Shown here one piece after another: positions 18,345 to 27,679 of a DNA stretch of 41,354 nucleotides. Each line of letters starts with the position of its first letter. Position 1 is the stretch's first letter. The DNA comes from an uncultured Clostridia bacterium (GTDB lineage: Bacteria; Bacillota; Clostridia; TANB77; CAG-508), in the NCBI GenBank assembly GCA_947629045.1, contig CANRCF010000011.1, positions 1 to 41,354 on the forward strand, written 5' to 3'. Made by a program: the position numbers and the translations under genes. The notes under the pieces were generated by a model. The model made no database searches and had not been told where the DNA came from. It saw only the letters and a list, made by a program, of their open reading frames with translations.

Positions 18345-19001
18345 ATGGAAATTTTATTAGTAGAAGATAACTTATCAATCATCAAAGGTCTTGCGTATTC
18401 ATTTGAAAAAAATAACTATAAGTTATCATATACAACAAATATAAAAGAAACAAAAGAATACTTAAAGCAAAATTCTAACATAGACTTAATAATATTAGAC
18501 ATAACATTACCAGACGGAGATGGTTTTGAGTTATTCAAAAATACAATAAAAAATTTAAATATACCAACTATATTTTTAACTGCAAAAGATGAAGAAGATG
18601 ATATTGTTAAAGGGCTAGATATAGGAGCAGAAGATTATATAACTAAGCCCTTTAGCACAAAAGAGCTACTTGCAAGAGTAAATAAAATACTATTGCGTTC
18701 AAAAAAGAAAAGTATTATTAAAGTAAAAGATATTACTTTTGATGTTGACAAGTTAATGTTATATAAAGGAAATGTGCAAATAGATTTAACAGCTTTAGAA
18801 TTAAAACTTGTAAATTTACTATTTTCAAATATAAATAAATTAGTAACAAGAAACATGATATTAGATAAAATATGGGAATGGACAGGCAATGATGTAGACG
18901 ACCACACAATAACAGTCTACTTTAAACGAATAAGAGAGAAAATCGGAACAGATATTATTACAACTGTAAAAGGTATGGGGTATATAATAAATGAAGAATA
19001 A
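18345..19001 (+). CDS. OmpR-family response regulator
   Basis: This 218-residue regulator is the partner of the kinase that follows. The receiver domain (about 1-115) has the acidic pair E7/D8, phospho-acceptor D52 (LIILDITLPDGDG) and YITKPF lysine. A winged-helix DNA-binding domain follows (about 125-218, TALELKLVNLLFSN...DDHTITVYFKRIREKIG...GMGYIINEE). I start at ATG 18345, behind AAAGGTAGG; an upstream ATG at 18303 lies in the permease end. It overlaps the kinase by 11 nt. It probably binds the direct repeat at 14801-14818. Confidence 0.95.
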   Translation: MEILLVEDNLSIIKGLAYSFEKNNYKLSYTTNIKETKEYLKQNSNIDLIILDITLPDGDGFELFKNTIKNLNIPTIFLTAKDEEDDIVKGLDIGAEDYITKPFSTKELLARVNKILLRSKKKSIIKVKDITFDVDKLMLYKGNVQIDLTALELKLVNLLFSNINKLVTRNMILDKIWEWTGNDVDDHTITVYFKRIREKIGTDIITTVKGMGYIINEE

Positions 19002-20205
19002 AATTAAATTAAAAAGATATTTTATAACAACTTTTTTAATATCTATATGTTTGCTTGCAATATTTCTAATTATGAATATATATGAATACAATGTATACAC
19101 TATAAACTTTAATAACAAATTAGCAGAAATAGTAAAGGCTGTGCAAGAAAAGTATCCGGATTTATCTGAAATAGAAATCATGGAAATATTAAATAGTAAT
19201 GAAAAAGGTGATAGCGAATTTTTTGAAAAGTATGGTATTAATGTAAATGAAGCATCAATAGTGTTGCAAAATGATATAAGCTATCGTAATTTTCTAATAC
19301 TAAATATGCTGTTTATGCTTACAGCTATCACGATAATTATAGTAATATTTATAATATACAATAAAAATAAGGAAAAGGACATTAAAGATATTACAAAATA
19401 TATAGAACAAATCAATAAGAAAAATTATGAGCTTAAAATAGACCAAATGTCAGAAGATGAGTTATCTATTCTAAAAAATGAAATATACAAAACTACAATA
19501 ATGCTAAAAGAAGCGGCAGAAAATTCAAATATGGATAAATTGAATTTGAAAAAATCTTTGGAAGATATTTCTCACCAGCTAAAAACACCACTTACAAGCA
19601 TTTTGGTACTTCTTGACAACTTAATTGATGACCAAAATATGAGTAGTGAAACAAGAAATGATTTTATTAAAGACATAAAAAGAGAAGTAGTAAATATCAA
19701 TTTTTTAGTACAAGCTATTTTGAAATTATCTAAATTTGATGCAAACACAATCCATTTCATAAAAGAAGAAAAATTGTTAAAGGAAATTGTAGACGAAGCA
19801 ATAAAAAATGTTTCGCCTTTATGCGATTTAAGGAATATTAAAATAGATGTAACAGGAGATAGCAAGGCAAAAATAATATGTGATGAAAAATGGCAAATAG
19901 AAGCAATTACAAATATTTTGAAAAATTGTGTGGATCATTCAAAAGATAATCAAAAAATAGTTGTAAAATATGTGCAGAATAATGTATACTCACAGATAGA
20001 TATACAAGATTTTGGAGATGGAATATCAAAAGAAGATTTACCACATATTTTTGAAAGATTTTATAAAGGGCAAAATGCTAGCCCTGAAAGTATAGGCATA
20101 GGGTTAGCTCTTTCAAAAACAATAATTGAGGAAGATAATGGAATAATTAGTGTAGAGTCAAATGAAGATGGAACTAAGTTTGTGATTAAATATTATAAAT
20201 TGTAA
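18991..20205 (+). CDS. sensor histidine kinase, VncS/BceS-like
   Basis: This 404-residue membrane kinase has helix 1 (about 10-30), an extracytoplasmic segment of about 70 residues (31-100) and helix 2 (about 101-123), then a HAMP-like linker. The phospho-acceptor is H195 in SHQLKTPLTS. ATP-binding boxes are NILKNCVDH (N), DFGDGI (G1), IFERFYKG (F) and GIGLALSKTII (G2). The extracellular loop is larger than the ~25-residue loop of BceS-type kinases, so it may sense ligand itself rather than only through the transporter. It is translationally coupled to the regulator. Confidence 0.95.
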   Translation: MKNKIKLKRYFITTFLISICLLAIFLIMNIYEYNVYTINFNNKLAEIVKAVQEKYPDLSEIEIMEILNSNEKGDSEFFEKYGINVNEASIVLQNDISYRNFLILNMLFMLTAITIIIVIFIIYNKNKEKDIKDITKYIEQINKKNYELKIDQMSEDELSILKNEIYKTTIMLKEAAENSNMDKLNLKKSLEDISHQLKTPLTSILVLLDNLIDDQNMSSETRNDFIKDIKREVVNINFLVQAILKLSKFDANTIHFIKEEKLLKEIVDEAIKNVSPLCDLRNIKIDVTGDSKAKIICDEKWQIEAITNILKNCVDHSKDNQKIVVKYVQNNVYSQIDIQDFGDGISKEDLPHIFERFYKGQNASPESIGIGLALSKTIIEEDNGIISVESNEDGTKFVIKYYKL

Positions 20206-20291
20206 GATATGTTAACTAAAAAGCAAAGAAGTTTTTATAAAATCTACATCAGATAAGGCTTATAAACATACTATAAGAGAGGATATTAGTT

Positions 20292-20960
20292 ATGAATAAT
20301 GAAACAAATTTAAAATTTGATATTTTAGAAGAAGTAGTAGATGGCAAAATTGTTGCTAGTGAAAAGAAAATAAAAGATAATTTTCTTGTTAGATATGTAA
20401 TTATTTTTTTAATTCCTCTAACAATTTATAGGTTAAGTGTGAATATTGCACAAGATAAATATTTTAAAGAAATATTTGATTATCAATTTTCATTATCAAG
20501 TATAGAACAATTTACTCAAACTACAATTAATTATTCTTATAAAATTTTAGCTTTTTCTATAATTCTAATAATACTAAATTTTTTAATTGTATTGATAAGT
20601 TCTATAAGCACTTTTAAAAAGTATAAAGTAAAAAGAGAAGATATAAAGGGTATAATGAAAACAGTCATTATTATACAACTGATTTTTGTAATAGTACATT
20701 CATTTTTCTTTGGAGTAACATATATAAACAATAAAGGAGTAAATGAAAGTCATATATCAATATATGAAAGATTAGAACAAAAACAAAACACTAACAAATC
20801 AAATAAGAACAATAATAATGAATACAATATTTATGAATATATTAATAAAGTAGATCAAACTATCAAAGTGCATTTTATAGTAGAGATTTTTACAGATATA
20901 TTGTGCGTAATTTTGTGTATTGTATTTCAAAAAAAGATTTTAGAAATAAATTCTGTTTGA
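20292..20960 (+). CDS. multi-pass membrane protein, unknown
   Basis: The protein has 222 residues behind AGAGAGGATATTAG. Four hydrophobic segments are visible: about 31-50 (LVRYVIIFLIPLTIYRLSV), 82-106 (ILAFSIILIILNFLIVLIS), 123-146 (VIIIQLIFVIVHSFFFGVTY) and 195-215. An asparagine-rich loop (NTNKSNKNNNNEYN, about 168-182) precedes the last. No family is recognised. It is the last gene of the transporter/two-component operon, 86 nt after the kinase, before the strong terminator at 21014-21058, so an accessory role in that stress response is plausible. Confidence 0.75.
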   Translation: MNNETNLKFDILEEVVDGKIVASEKKIKDNFLVRYVIIFLIPLTIYRLSVNIAQDKYFKEIFDYQFSLSSIEQFTQTTINYSYKILAFSIILIILNFLIVLISSISTFKKYKVKREDIKGIMKTVIIIQLIFVIVHSFFFGVTYINNKGVNESHISIYERLEQKQNTNKSNKNNNNEYNIYEYINKVDQTIKVHFIVEIFTDILCVILCIVFQKKILEINSV

Positions 20961-21013
20961 TAAAAAACTATAATATATAATTTGTAGCATAATAATAATT
21001 TTTTATGAAATAA

Positions 21014-21058
21014 AAGAAACCTACTTAAATATGTATATCTAAATAGGTTTCTTTTTTG
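21014..21058 (+). terminator. intrinsic terminator
   Basis: AAGAAACCTA (21014-21023) pairs with TAGGTTTCTT (21044-21053), followed by TTTTG. It closes the 14867-20960 operon. Confidence 0.85.
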
Positions 21059-21099
21059 TTGTCTGTACAACAAATTCTATTCTAACTTTCGGTTAAAAC

Positions 21100-21303
21100 T
21101 TATTTCATGTTGTTTTCAGCTTGTTGAATCATTTTTCTAACCATATTACCACCGATTCTACCAGCGTCTCTTGAAGATAAATCTCCATTATAACCATCTT
21201 TTAAGTTAACACCAACTTCGCTAGCAACTTCATATTTGAATTTGTTAAGTGCTTCTTTAGCTTCTGGAACTACAGATCTGTTACTGTTGTTTGAATTTGC
21301 CAT
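21100..21303 (-). CDS. alpha/beta-type small acid-soluble spore protein
   Basis: SASPs coat spore DNA and protect it from UV and heat; GPR protease degrades them at germination. The protein has 67 residues from ATG 21303, 6-7 nt after AGGAGGTG. The two family blocks are clear: KFKYEVASEVGVNLKDGYNGDLSSRDAGRIGGNMVRKMIQQAE, including the GPR cleavage region FKYEVASEVGV. Expression should be by sigma-G late in the forespore; I could not place a convincing sigma-G promoter. An 8-bp hairpin (GAAAAAAC/GTTTTTTC, 21342-21362) lies in the leader. This is direct evidence for sporulation. Confidence 0.95.
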   Translation of the reverse strand: MANSNNSNRSVVPEAKEALNKFKYEVASEVGVNLKDGYNGDLSSRDAGRIGGNMVRKMIQQAENNMK

Positions 21304-21451
21304 GTTTTTCACCTCCTAGAATGTGATTGTTTTTCTATATCGAAAAAACGATTTGTTTTTTCAGTATATATATTGTGCAATAAAAATTTTTTTAAACTGG
21401 CAAATTTTAGAATTTATTTGACTATATGCATAAAAATTGGCAAAAAATACA

Positions 21452-21481
21452 TTGACATTTTAAAAAAGAAAAGCATATAAT
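21452..21481 (+). promoter_or_regulatory. sigma-A promoter
   Basis: TTGACA (21452-21457), an 18-bp spacer and TATAAT (21476-21481), 50 nt upstream of the Cof-type phosphatase gene. Confidence 0.75.
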
Positions 21482-21531
21482 ATTTATGTAATAAAAATTT
21501 GAATTAATATATATAAAGAGGAGAAAAAAGC

Positions 21532-22404
21532 ATGTATAAACTAATAGCAATAGATTTAGATGGAACGCTTTTAGACTCTTATGGACAAATATCACAAAAG
21601 AATAAAGAGGTAGTTCAAAAGGCAGTTCAAAGCGGAGTAGAGGTTGTTTTAACCTCAGGCAGAGGGGCTAAATCAGTAGAAAACTTGGCAAATGAAATAG
21701 GTGCAAATCATTATATGATTTGTGGGAATGGTTCTATGATTTATGATTTTAAAGAGGACAACCTGATATATGAAAATTTTTTAAGTCAAAAAAAGGTATT
21801 ACAACTAGTTCAAATTTGTGAAGAAAACAGTATATATTATAGTATTTACACAAGAGATAGTATTATTACAAAAAATTTAAATTACAATGTTCTTTTTTAT
21901 CATCATGAAAATGCAAATAAGCCAGATAACAAAAAAACACATATACATTTAGTAGAAAATATTTATGATTATATATTAAATAGACAAGAGACAGATTATA
22001 TCAAACTATGTATATGTGATAGTGATAATATTATTTTTCAAAGTATTATAAAAAAGTTAAAAATTGTAAAAGATGTAGATGTGCTAGATGTAGGTCATAT
22101 GTCTAGAAAAATTTTAAAATCTGGAACAGAAGAATTTTCTATTGAATACTTTTATACAGAAGTTTCAAGCAAAAACGTAGACAAATGGACAGCAGTTTCA
22201 TATTTAACAGATAAACTAGGAATTTCAAAAGAAGAAGTAATTGCAATAGGAGACAATATAAACGATAAAACAATGATTGAAAATGCCGGGCTTGGTGTTG
22301 CAATGGAAAATAGTGCACCATATATTAAGCAAGTGGCGAAAATTGTTACTAGTAGCAATAATGAAGATGGCGTAGCAAAAGTGATAGAGGAATATGTAAT
22401 TTAA
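21532..22404 (+). CDS. Cof-type HAD-IIB phosphatase
   Basis: This 290-residue cytoplasmic phosphatase of the haloacid dehalogenase superfamily probably acts on sugar or nucleotide phosphates. Motif I is IDLDGTLLDS (nucleophile D8, acid D10), motif II VVLTSGR, and motif III/IV GDNINDKTMIENAGLGVAM, with a C2 cap between about 85 and 205. The length and GDNxND pattern are typical of the Cof/YidA group. The ribosome binding site is AGAGGAG. Substrate cannot be told from sequence. Confidence 0.93.
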   Translation: MYKLIAIDLDGTLLDSYGQISQKNKEVVQKAVQSGVEVVLTSGRGAKSVENLANEIGANHYMICGNGSMIYDFKEDNLIYENFLSQKKVLQLVQICEENSIYYSIYTRDSIITKNLNYNVLFYHHENANKPDNKKTHIHLVENIYDYILNRQETDYIKLCICDSDNIIFQSIIKKLKIVKDVDVLDVGHMSRKILKSGTEEFSIEYFYTEVSSKNVDKWTAVSYLTDKLGISKEEVIAIGDNINDKTMIENAGLGVAMENSAPYIKQVAKIVTSSNNEDGVAKVIEEYVI

Positions 22405-22478
22405 GCAAAAATAAATATAAATTGAATAACAAATAAAAAAATGCACATAACTATATTAAATAGGAGTGTGTATTTTTT

Positions 22479-22706
22479 ATGAATAAAAAAGATAAAGTAG
22501 CTACAAAAAATGATGAATTAAATAAGAAAATTGAAATGGAAAATAATAGAAAAGCTGAAACCAGTAAAATGAAAGAAGAAATAGGGGAGATTGAAGATGC
22601 TACAAAATATGGTGAATTCATTTCTTCATATTTTGCATGGATGACATTGGAAAGACAAAAGCAATTAGCTAAAAGAATGGAAGAAATAGATAGGAAAAAC
22701 AAATAG
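22479..22706 (+). CDS. small charged helical protein, unknown
   Basis: The 75 residues are almost entirely charged and helical: lysine-rich at the start, then EMENNRKAETSKMKEEIGEIEDATKYGEFISSYFAWMTLERQKQLAKRMEEIDRKNK. There are no cysteines and no membrane segment. AGGAG lies 12-13 nt before the ATG, slightly far. It sits 74 nt after the Cof gene with no terminator between. I recognise no family; the single aromatic patch (FISSYFAWM) could be a dimer or partner interface. Confidence 0.65.
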   Translation: MNKKDKVATKNDELNKKIEMENNRKAETSKMKEEIGEIEDATKYGEFISSYFAWMTLERQKQLAKRMEEIDRKNK

Positions 22707-22746
22707 ACAATGAATGTGAGTTCACAAAATATTCACAAAAAATGTA

Positions 22747-22800
22747 TTGACAAACGAAATAAAGAGAGTATAATATAATTGTAGGTCAAAGAAAGTCAAA
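22747..22800 (+). promoter_or_regulatory. ctsR operon promoter with CtsR operator
   Basis: TTGACA (22747-22752), a 16-bp spacer and TATAAT (22769-22774). Directly downstream are the heptads GGTCAAA (22784-22790) and AGTCAAA (22794-22800), separated by 3 bp. These match the known CtsR tandem operator (GGTCAAA-N3-GGTCAAA). The operon is therefore class III heat shock, autorepressed by CtsR. Confidence 0.92.
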
Positions 22801-22916
22801 GTCTAAAAACAATATTCAAAATATTAAATGATGACTTAAAATATATGGAATAAAGCAATTTTAAACTTAAAAGAAAAACTTTCTAAAGACTTTTAAAATA
22901 AAAAGGAAGTGATGAA

Positions 22917-23369
22917 ATGAGAATATCTGACATGATAGAAGAATTTATTAAAGATATGTTTTCTGATGAGGAAGAATCAATAGAAATTCAAAGAAACGAT
23001 TTAGCTGAACATTTCAATTGTGTTCCATCACAAATAAACTACGTAATAGCAACAAGGTTTAATCCATCACAAGGTTACTATGTAGAAAGCAGACGAGGTG
23101 GAGGAGGTCACATTAAAATTAAAAAAATCAACATCACAAAGAGCAATTATTTAATGCATGCAATTAGCAGTATCGGTGACAAAATAACATCACAAGAAGT
23201 AGATATTTTTATAAGTAACTTCTTATCAGAAGATATTATTTCAGAAACAGAGGCAAAACTGTTAAAGGTAGCAACAAGTGACAATGTGCTAACAATTTCA
23301 CAGCCAGATAGAGATTTTATAAGAGCAAAAATATTTAAGAATATGCTTATAAATTTAGTAGAGGATTAG
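22917..23369 (+). CDS. ctsR: transcriptional repressor of class III stress genes
   Basis: CtsR represses clp genes and is inactivated by heat and by McsB. The protein has 150 residues. An N-terminal winged helix-turn-helix (about 24-70) carries the glycine-rich wing SRRGGGGHIKI (58-68), the thermosensing and DNA-contact loop. The C-terminal four-helix domain (about 80-150) includes DFIRAKIFKNML. It is the first gene of ctsR-mcsA-mcsB-clpC, with its own operator at 22784-22800, and is 15 nt from mcsA. Confidence 0.96.
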   Translation: MRISDMIEEFIKDMFSDEEESIEIQRNDLAEHFNCVPSQINYVIATRFNPSQGYYVESRRGGGGHIKIKKINITKSNYLMHAISSIGDKITSQEVDIFISNFLSEDIISETEAKLLKVATSDNVLTISQPDRDFIRAKIFKNMLINLVED

Positions 23370-23384
23370 AAGGAGGTAATTTTT

Positions 23385-24035
23385 ATGTTATGTCAAAATT
23401 GTGGAAAAAATGAGGTTAACTTTCGTTATACACAAGTTATAAATGGTGTAAAAAAGGAGATGGCACTTTGCGATAAATGTGCAAAAAGTTTAGGACTAGA
23501 AAGCCTAGATTTTAATATGCCAATTAACTTTTCTAGCTTTTTAGGAGATTTCTTTGATGAAGGCTTAGATTTATTACCAAGCTTTACAAAGCAAGGAACT
23601 ATAGAATGTGATAATTGCGGAATGACTTATGATGAATTTATAAATACTGGAAAATTTGGATGCAGTAACTGTTATGATGTATTTTCTGAAGGATTAAATA
23701 ATGTGCTTAAAAACATTCATGGATCAGACACACATATAGGAAGAAGAAGCAGACTAACTTCAGCAGAGAAGAACAAAGTAAAAGAAGATGTTAGAAAAGC
23801 AAGAGGAGAAAAAAATAAAGCAAATGAAATAGACGCAAATCATAAAGAAAATGAAAATGATAAAAATAAGGCAAATGAAAATGCAAAAGCCTCAGAGTTA
23901 AAAAAGAAAAATCAAGAAAATGAAAAACAAGAAAAAATAAAAAATTTAAATACAAGTTTAAAGCAAGCTATTAAAGAAGAACGCTATGAAGATGCTGCTA
24001 AAATAAGAGATGAAATTAAAGAATTAGAAAAATAA
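23385..24035 (+). CDS. mcsA: zinc-finger activator of McsB
   Basis: McsA activates the arginine kinase McsB and modulates CtsR. The 216 residues have four CxxC motifs: CQNC, CDKC, CDNC and CSNC (two treble-clef zinc sites, about 1-110). The C-terminal UVR domain is LKQAIKEERYEDAAKIRDEIKEL. Between them is an asparagine/lysine/glutamate-rich linker of about 60 residues (roughly 130-190) with several KANE-type near-repeats, making the protein longer than the usual ~175. The ribosome binding site is GAAGGAGG. It is coupled to ctsR and mcsB. Confidence 0.94.
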   Translation: MLCQNCGKNEVNFRYTQVINGVKKEMALCDKCAKSLGLESLDFNMPINFSSFLGDFFDEGLDLLPSFTKQGTIECDNCGMTYDEFINTGKFGCSNCYDVFSEGLNNVLKNIHGSDTHIGRRSRLTSAEKNKVKEDVRKARGEKNKANEIDANHKENENDKNKANENAKASELKKKNQENEKQEKIKNLNTSLKQAIKEERYEDAAKIRDEIKELEK

Positions 24036-24040
24036 AATAT

Positions 24041-24090
24041 TGTGACCTGTCCCAAGTACCTCAAAAATGGGAAGATGGACCTGGTCCCAA
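24041..24090. repeat. GC-richer REP-like palindromic insert between mcsA and mcsB
   Basis: The 76-nt gap holds TGTGACCTGTCCCAAGTACC followed by ...TGGGAAG...GGACCTGGTCCCA. The pieces GACCTGTCCCA and TGGGA/GGACCTGGTCC are partly self-complementary and clearly richer in G+C than the surroundings. Similar GACC-TGTCCC-type repeats are scattered in many Firmicutes genomes. I see one copy here. Confidence 0.5.
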
Positions 24091-24111
24091 AAGCAAAAGG
24101 AGGAAAAAATA

Positions 24112-25122
24112 ATGAATTGGTATTTGCAAAATGGTAAAGATTCTGATGTAGTAATTAGTTCAAGAGTAAGGCTTGCTAGGAACTTAGAAGAATATCCATT
24201 CCCAACTAGGCTTTCAAAGCAAGGAGCAAATGAAGTATTAGAAAAAATAAGAGAAATAACACCAAGTATTGGTTATGGTTTAAAATTTGTTAATTTAAGT
24301 GATTTAGATGATATTACAAAAGTAAGCTTAGTAGAAAAACATATTATAAGTCCAGAATTTGTAGCAAGTAAAAATGGTGCAATGCTTATAAATGAAGAAG
24401 AAAATATTTGCATGATGCTTAATGAAGAAGACCATATTCGTATGCAAGTATTTGCGTCAGGCTTAGACTTAGAAAATTTAAAGAATTTAATAATTGAAAT
24501 TGATGAAAAGTTAGATGGAATGTTACATTATGCAGTTCATGAAAAATATGGTTATTTAACGGCTTGCCCTACTAATGTTGGTACTGGAATGAGAGCATCT
24601 GTAATGGTACATTTGCCAGCACTAACAATGACGGGTAATATAAACAAAATTTTAAATATAGTAAATGGATTTGGAATGAATATTCGTGGAATTTATGGAG
24701 AAGGCACACAAAGCCAAGGCGATATTTACCAAATTTCAAATAACCAAACCTTAGGGCTAACTGAAAATGATATTATTAGGAATTTAAATACTATTACAGA
24801 AAAAGTAATTCAGCAAGAAAGAATGGCAAGAAAATATTTAGCTAAAAATTCAATAGATTTAGAAGATAGAGTTTATCGTGCTTATGGAACACTTAGCTAT
24901 GCAACAAAACTTTCTTCTGATGAATGCAAAAAATTACTTTCATATGTAAAACTAGGAACTGATTTAGGAATTATTAAAGAGCTAACAGATAGCAAAGTTT
25001 CAAAAATGTATTTATATAATCAACCAGCAAATTTACAAAAATATGTAGGAAAAGTTTTAGACGGATATGAAAGGGATATTAAAAGACCTGAAGTAATAAA
25101 ACAAATTATTAAAGAAAAATAA
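24112..25122 (+). CDS. mcsB: protein-arginine kinase
   Basis: McsB phosphorylates arginines on damaged proteins, marking them for ClpC-ClpP, and releases CtsR. I start it at ATG 24112 (336 residues, MNWYLQNGKDSDVVISSRVRLARN), 8 nt after AAAGGAGG; an in-frame ATG at 24067 precedes the site and lies in the repeat-like gap. Guanido-kinase motifs are SSRVRLARN (16-24), NEEDHIRMQ (104-112) and CPTNVGTGMRASVM with catalytic C152. The C-terminal pArg-binding region is intact by length. Confidence 0.96.
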   Translation: MNWYLQNGKDSDVVISSRVRLARNLEEYPFPTRLSKQGANEVLEKIREITPSIGYGLKFVNLSDLDDITKVSLVEKHIISPEFVASKNGAMLINEEENICMMLNEEDHIRMQVFASGLDLENLKNLIIEIDEKLDGMLHYAVHEKYGYLTACPTNVGTGMRASVMVHLPALTMTGNINKILNIVNGFGMNIRGIYGEGTQSQGDIYQISNNQTLGLTENDIIRNLNTITEKVIQQERMARKYLAKNSIDLEDRVYRAYGTLSYATKLSSDECKKLLSYVKLGTDLGIIKELTDSKVSKMYLYNQPANLQKYVGKVLDGYERDIKRPEVIKQIIKEK

Positions 25123-25123
25123 A

Positions 25124-25146
25124 AAAAACCTCCCATTCGGGAGAGA
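25124..25146 (-). terminator. minus-strand terminator-like hairpin between mcsB and clpC
   Basis: CTCCC-ATTC-GGGAG (about 25131-25144) is flanked on its left by eight A residues. Read on the minus strand it is a hairpin followed by an eight-T run, so it would stop antisense transcription. On the plus strand it lacks a T-run and should not stop clpC. Confidence 0.55.
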
Positions 25147-25164
25147 AAAAGGAAGTGTATAAAG

Positions 25165-27615
25165 ATGATGTATAAATTTACAAATCGTGCAGAAAAAGCA
25201 TTAGAGTATGCCGGAGAATTAGCAACAGAATTTGGGCATAATTATATAGGAACAGAACATATTTTATATGGCTTGGTAAAAGAAGGAAGCGGAGTTGCAA
25301 GCCAAGTACTTACAATGCAAGATATAACTGCCGAAAAAATTGCCGAAGAAATTGAAAGCTTGATAGGAAAAGGAGAAAAGGCAGAAAATGATGTTGACAT
25401 TGGCTTTACACCTAGAAGCAAAAGAGTAATTGAAAATGCTTTTATAGAAGCAAGAAAATTAAATTCTGAATTTATAGGAACAGAGCACTTGCTAATAGGC
25501 ATTATGAGAGAAGGCGATAGTGTAGCTGTTAGAATTATGATGGATTTAAATGTAAATCCTCAAAAGTTATATAATGAAATTATAAAAGTAATAAATGAAG
25601 ATGAAACTGCAAATAACAATGATAAACAAGCAAATAATAAGCAAAAGGGAAGCTATAATCAAACACCAACTTTAAATCAATTTGGTGGGGACTTAACAAA
25701 AAAAGCAAGAGAAGGAAAGCTAGACCCTGTTATTGGTAGAAAGCAAGAAATTGAAAGAGTTATTCAAATTTTGTCAAGAAGAACAAAAAATAACCCATGC
25801 TTAATTGGTGAACCTGGTGTTGGTAAAACAGCAGTTGCAGAAGGATTAGCAGAGAAAATTGTACAAGAAGATGTACCAGAGATGCTAAAAAACAAAAGAG
25901 TTGTAAGCTTAGATATTGCAAGCATGGTAGCAGGTGCAAAATATAGAGGTGACTTTGAGGAAAGAATTAAAAAATGCCTAGAAGAAGTTAAAAAAGCAGG
26001 AGATGTAATATTATTCATAGATGAAGTTCATACAATCGTTGGAGCAGGCTCAGCAGAAGGTGCAGTAGATGCTGCAAACATTTTAAAGCCACTTTTAGCA
26101 AGAGGCGAAGTACAAGTAATTGGAGCAACTACATTAAATGAATATCGTAAATATATTGAAAAAGATAGTGCATTAGAAAGAAGATTTAGCCCAGTAACAA
26201 TAGGCGAGCCAACAACAGAAGAAACTATAAGCATTTTAACAGGACTTCGTGATAAATATGAAGCGCATCATAATGTAAAAATTTCAGACCAAGCAATTAA
26301 AGCCGCAGTAGAGCTATCTACAAGATATATAAATGATAGATTTCTACCAGATAAAGCCATAGATTTAGTAGATGAGGCAGCATCAAGAGTAAAAATGAAA
26401 AATTATACGCAACCAGATTCGTTAAAAAAATTAGAAGAAAAAGTAGCTTCATTAGATAAAGAAAAAGAAGATGCAATTCGTGTGCAAGACTTTGAGAAGG
26501 CCGCAAGTCTTCGTGATAAAGAAAAAGAAGAAAAAGAAAAATTGCAAAAGGAAAAAGAAAAATGGGAAGGCAGAAACACAAAAAGTGTAACAGCATTAAC
26601 AGAAGAAGATATTGCAGAAGTTGTTTCAAATTGGACAGGCGTTCCAGTTAAAAAACTAACTCAAAGTGAAAACGAAAAATTAAAGAATTTAGAGCAAACA
26701 TTGCATCAAAGAGTAATTGGTCAAAATGAAGCAGTAGAAGCAGTAGCAAAAGCAATAAGAAGAGGTAGAGTAGGTTTAAAAGACCCTAATCGTCCAATAG
26801 GCTCATTCCTATTTTTAGGACCTACTGGTGTAGGAAAAACAGAGCTTTCAAAAGCACTAGCAGAAAGCTTATTTGGAAATGAAGATGCTATGATTCGTAT
26901 TGATATGTCAGAATACATGGAACCACATTCAGTTTCTAAATTAATTGGTTCTCCTCCAGGATATGTAGGATTTGATGAAGGTGGACAACTTACTGAAAAG
27001 ATTAGAAGAAAACCATATTCAGTTATTCTATTAGATGAAATAGAAAAAGCACATCCAGACGTTATGAATATGTTACTTCAAATTCTAGATGATGGTAGAT
27101 TAACAGATGCACAAGGAAGAACAGTAAACTTCAAAAACACAGTTATAATAATGACCTCAAATGTTGGAGCTAGAATGATTACAGACAAAAATACATTAGG
27201 ATTTACAGCATCAAGCGACAAAAAAGAAGAAGCACAAAAAGAATATGAAAGCATCAAAAAAGATGTAATGGGAGAATTAAAAAGACAGTTCAGACCAGAA
27301 TTTATAAATCGTATTGATGAAATTATAGTATTCCATAAACTAACAGATGATGATGTAAAACAAATTATTGATATAATGTTAAAACAAGTACAAGACCGTA
27401 TGCAAAAGCAAAATATTCAATTAGAAATAGACGATAGTGTTAAAGAGTTAATTTCTAAAAAAGGATTTGATACAAACTATGGAGCAAGACCATTAAAAAG
27501 AGCAATTCAGAATGTGCTAGAAGATAAAATAGCAGAGGAAATTTTAGACGGAAATATAAAACCAAATAAGAAGGCTTTAATAAAAGCAGAAGAAGAAAAA
27601 ATTGTGGTTGAGTAA
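25165..27615 (+). CDS. clpC: ATP-dependent Clp protease ATP-binding subunit ClpC
   Basis: ClpC is the AAA+ unfoldase that feeds ClpP, using phosphoarginine tags placed by McsB. The protein has 816 residues. The N-domain has two Clp repeats (about 5-145). AAA-1 has Walker [10 protein letters not shown] (about 215-223) and Walker [10 protein letters not shown]. The middle domain has a UVR-like segment ([25 protein letters not shown]). AAA-2 has GPTGVGKTE (about 552-560) and LLDEIEKAH. The start follows AAAAAGGAAG; ATG 25168 is an equally possible start. It ends the CtsR-controlled operon. Confidence 0.97.
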   Translation: MMYKFTNRAEKALEYAGELATEFGHNYIGTEHILYGLVKEGSGVASQVLTMQDITAEKIAEEIESLIGKGEKAENDVDIGFTPRSKRVIENAFIEARKLNSEFIGTEHLLIGIMREGDSVAVRIMMDLNVNPQKLYNEIIKVINEDETANNNDKQANNKQKGSYNQTPTLNQFGGDLTKKAREGKLDPVIGRKQEIERVIQILSRRTKNNPCLIGEPGVGKTAVAEGLAEKIVQEDVPEMLKNKRVVSLDIASMVAGAKYRGDFEERIKKCLEEVKKAGDVILFIDEVHTIVGAGSAEGAVDAANILKPLLARGEVQVIGATTLNEYRKYIEKDSALERRFSPVTIGEPTTEETISILTGLRDKYEAHHNVKISDQAIKAAVELSTRYINDRFLPDKAIDLVDEAASRVKMKNYTQPDSLKKLEEKVASLDKEKEDAIRVQDFEKAASLRDKEKEEKEKLQKEKEKWEGRNTKSVTALTEEDIAEVVSNWTGVPVKKLTQSENEKLKNLEQTLHQRVIGQNEAVEAVAKAIRRGRVGLKDPNRPIGSFLFLGPTGVGKTELSKALAESLFGNEDAMIRIDMSEYMEPHSVSKLIGSPPGYVGFDEGGQLTEKIRRKPYSVILLDEIEKAHPDVMNMLLQILDDGRLTDAQGRTVNFKNTVIIMTSNVGARMITDKNTLGFTASSDKKEEAQKEYESIKKDVMGELKRQFRPEFINRIDEIIVFHKLTDDDVKQIIDIMLKQVQDRMQKQNIQLEIDDSVKELISKKGFDTNYGARPLKRAIQNVLEDKIAEEILDGNIKPNKKALIKAEEEKIVVE

Positions 27616-27644
27616 TAAAATTGGAAAAAAATTCAAAATAGCAC

Positions 27645-27673
27645 TTGACATATAAAAAAAATAGATATACAAT
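27645..27673 (+). promoter_or_regulatory. consensus sigma-A promoter behind clpC
   Basis: TTGACA (27645-27650), a 17-bp spacer and TACAAT (27668-27673), 30 nt after the clpC stop. The predicted start, about 27680, coincides with the first base of a hairpin series that ends in an intrinsic terminator. Confidence 0.7.
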
Positions 27674-27679
27674 AAGTCC

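Noticed and set aside
24067-24111. N-terminal extension of McsB
   Set aside because: The extra codons lie in the REP-like gap upstream of the proper ribosome binding site.
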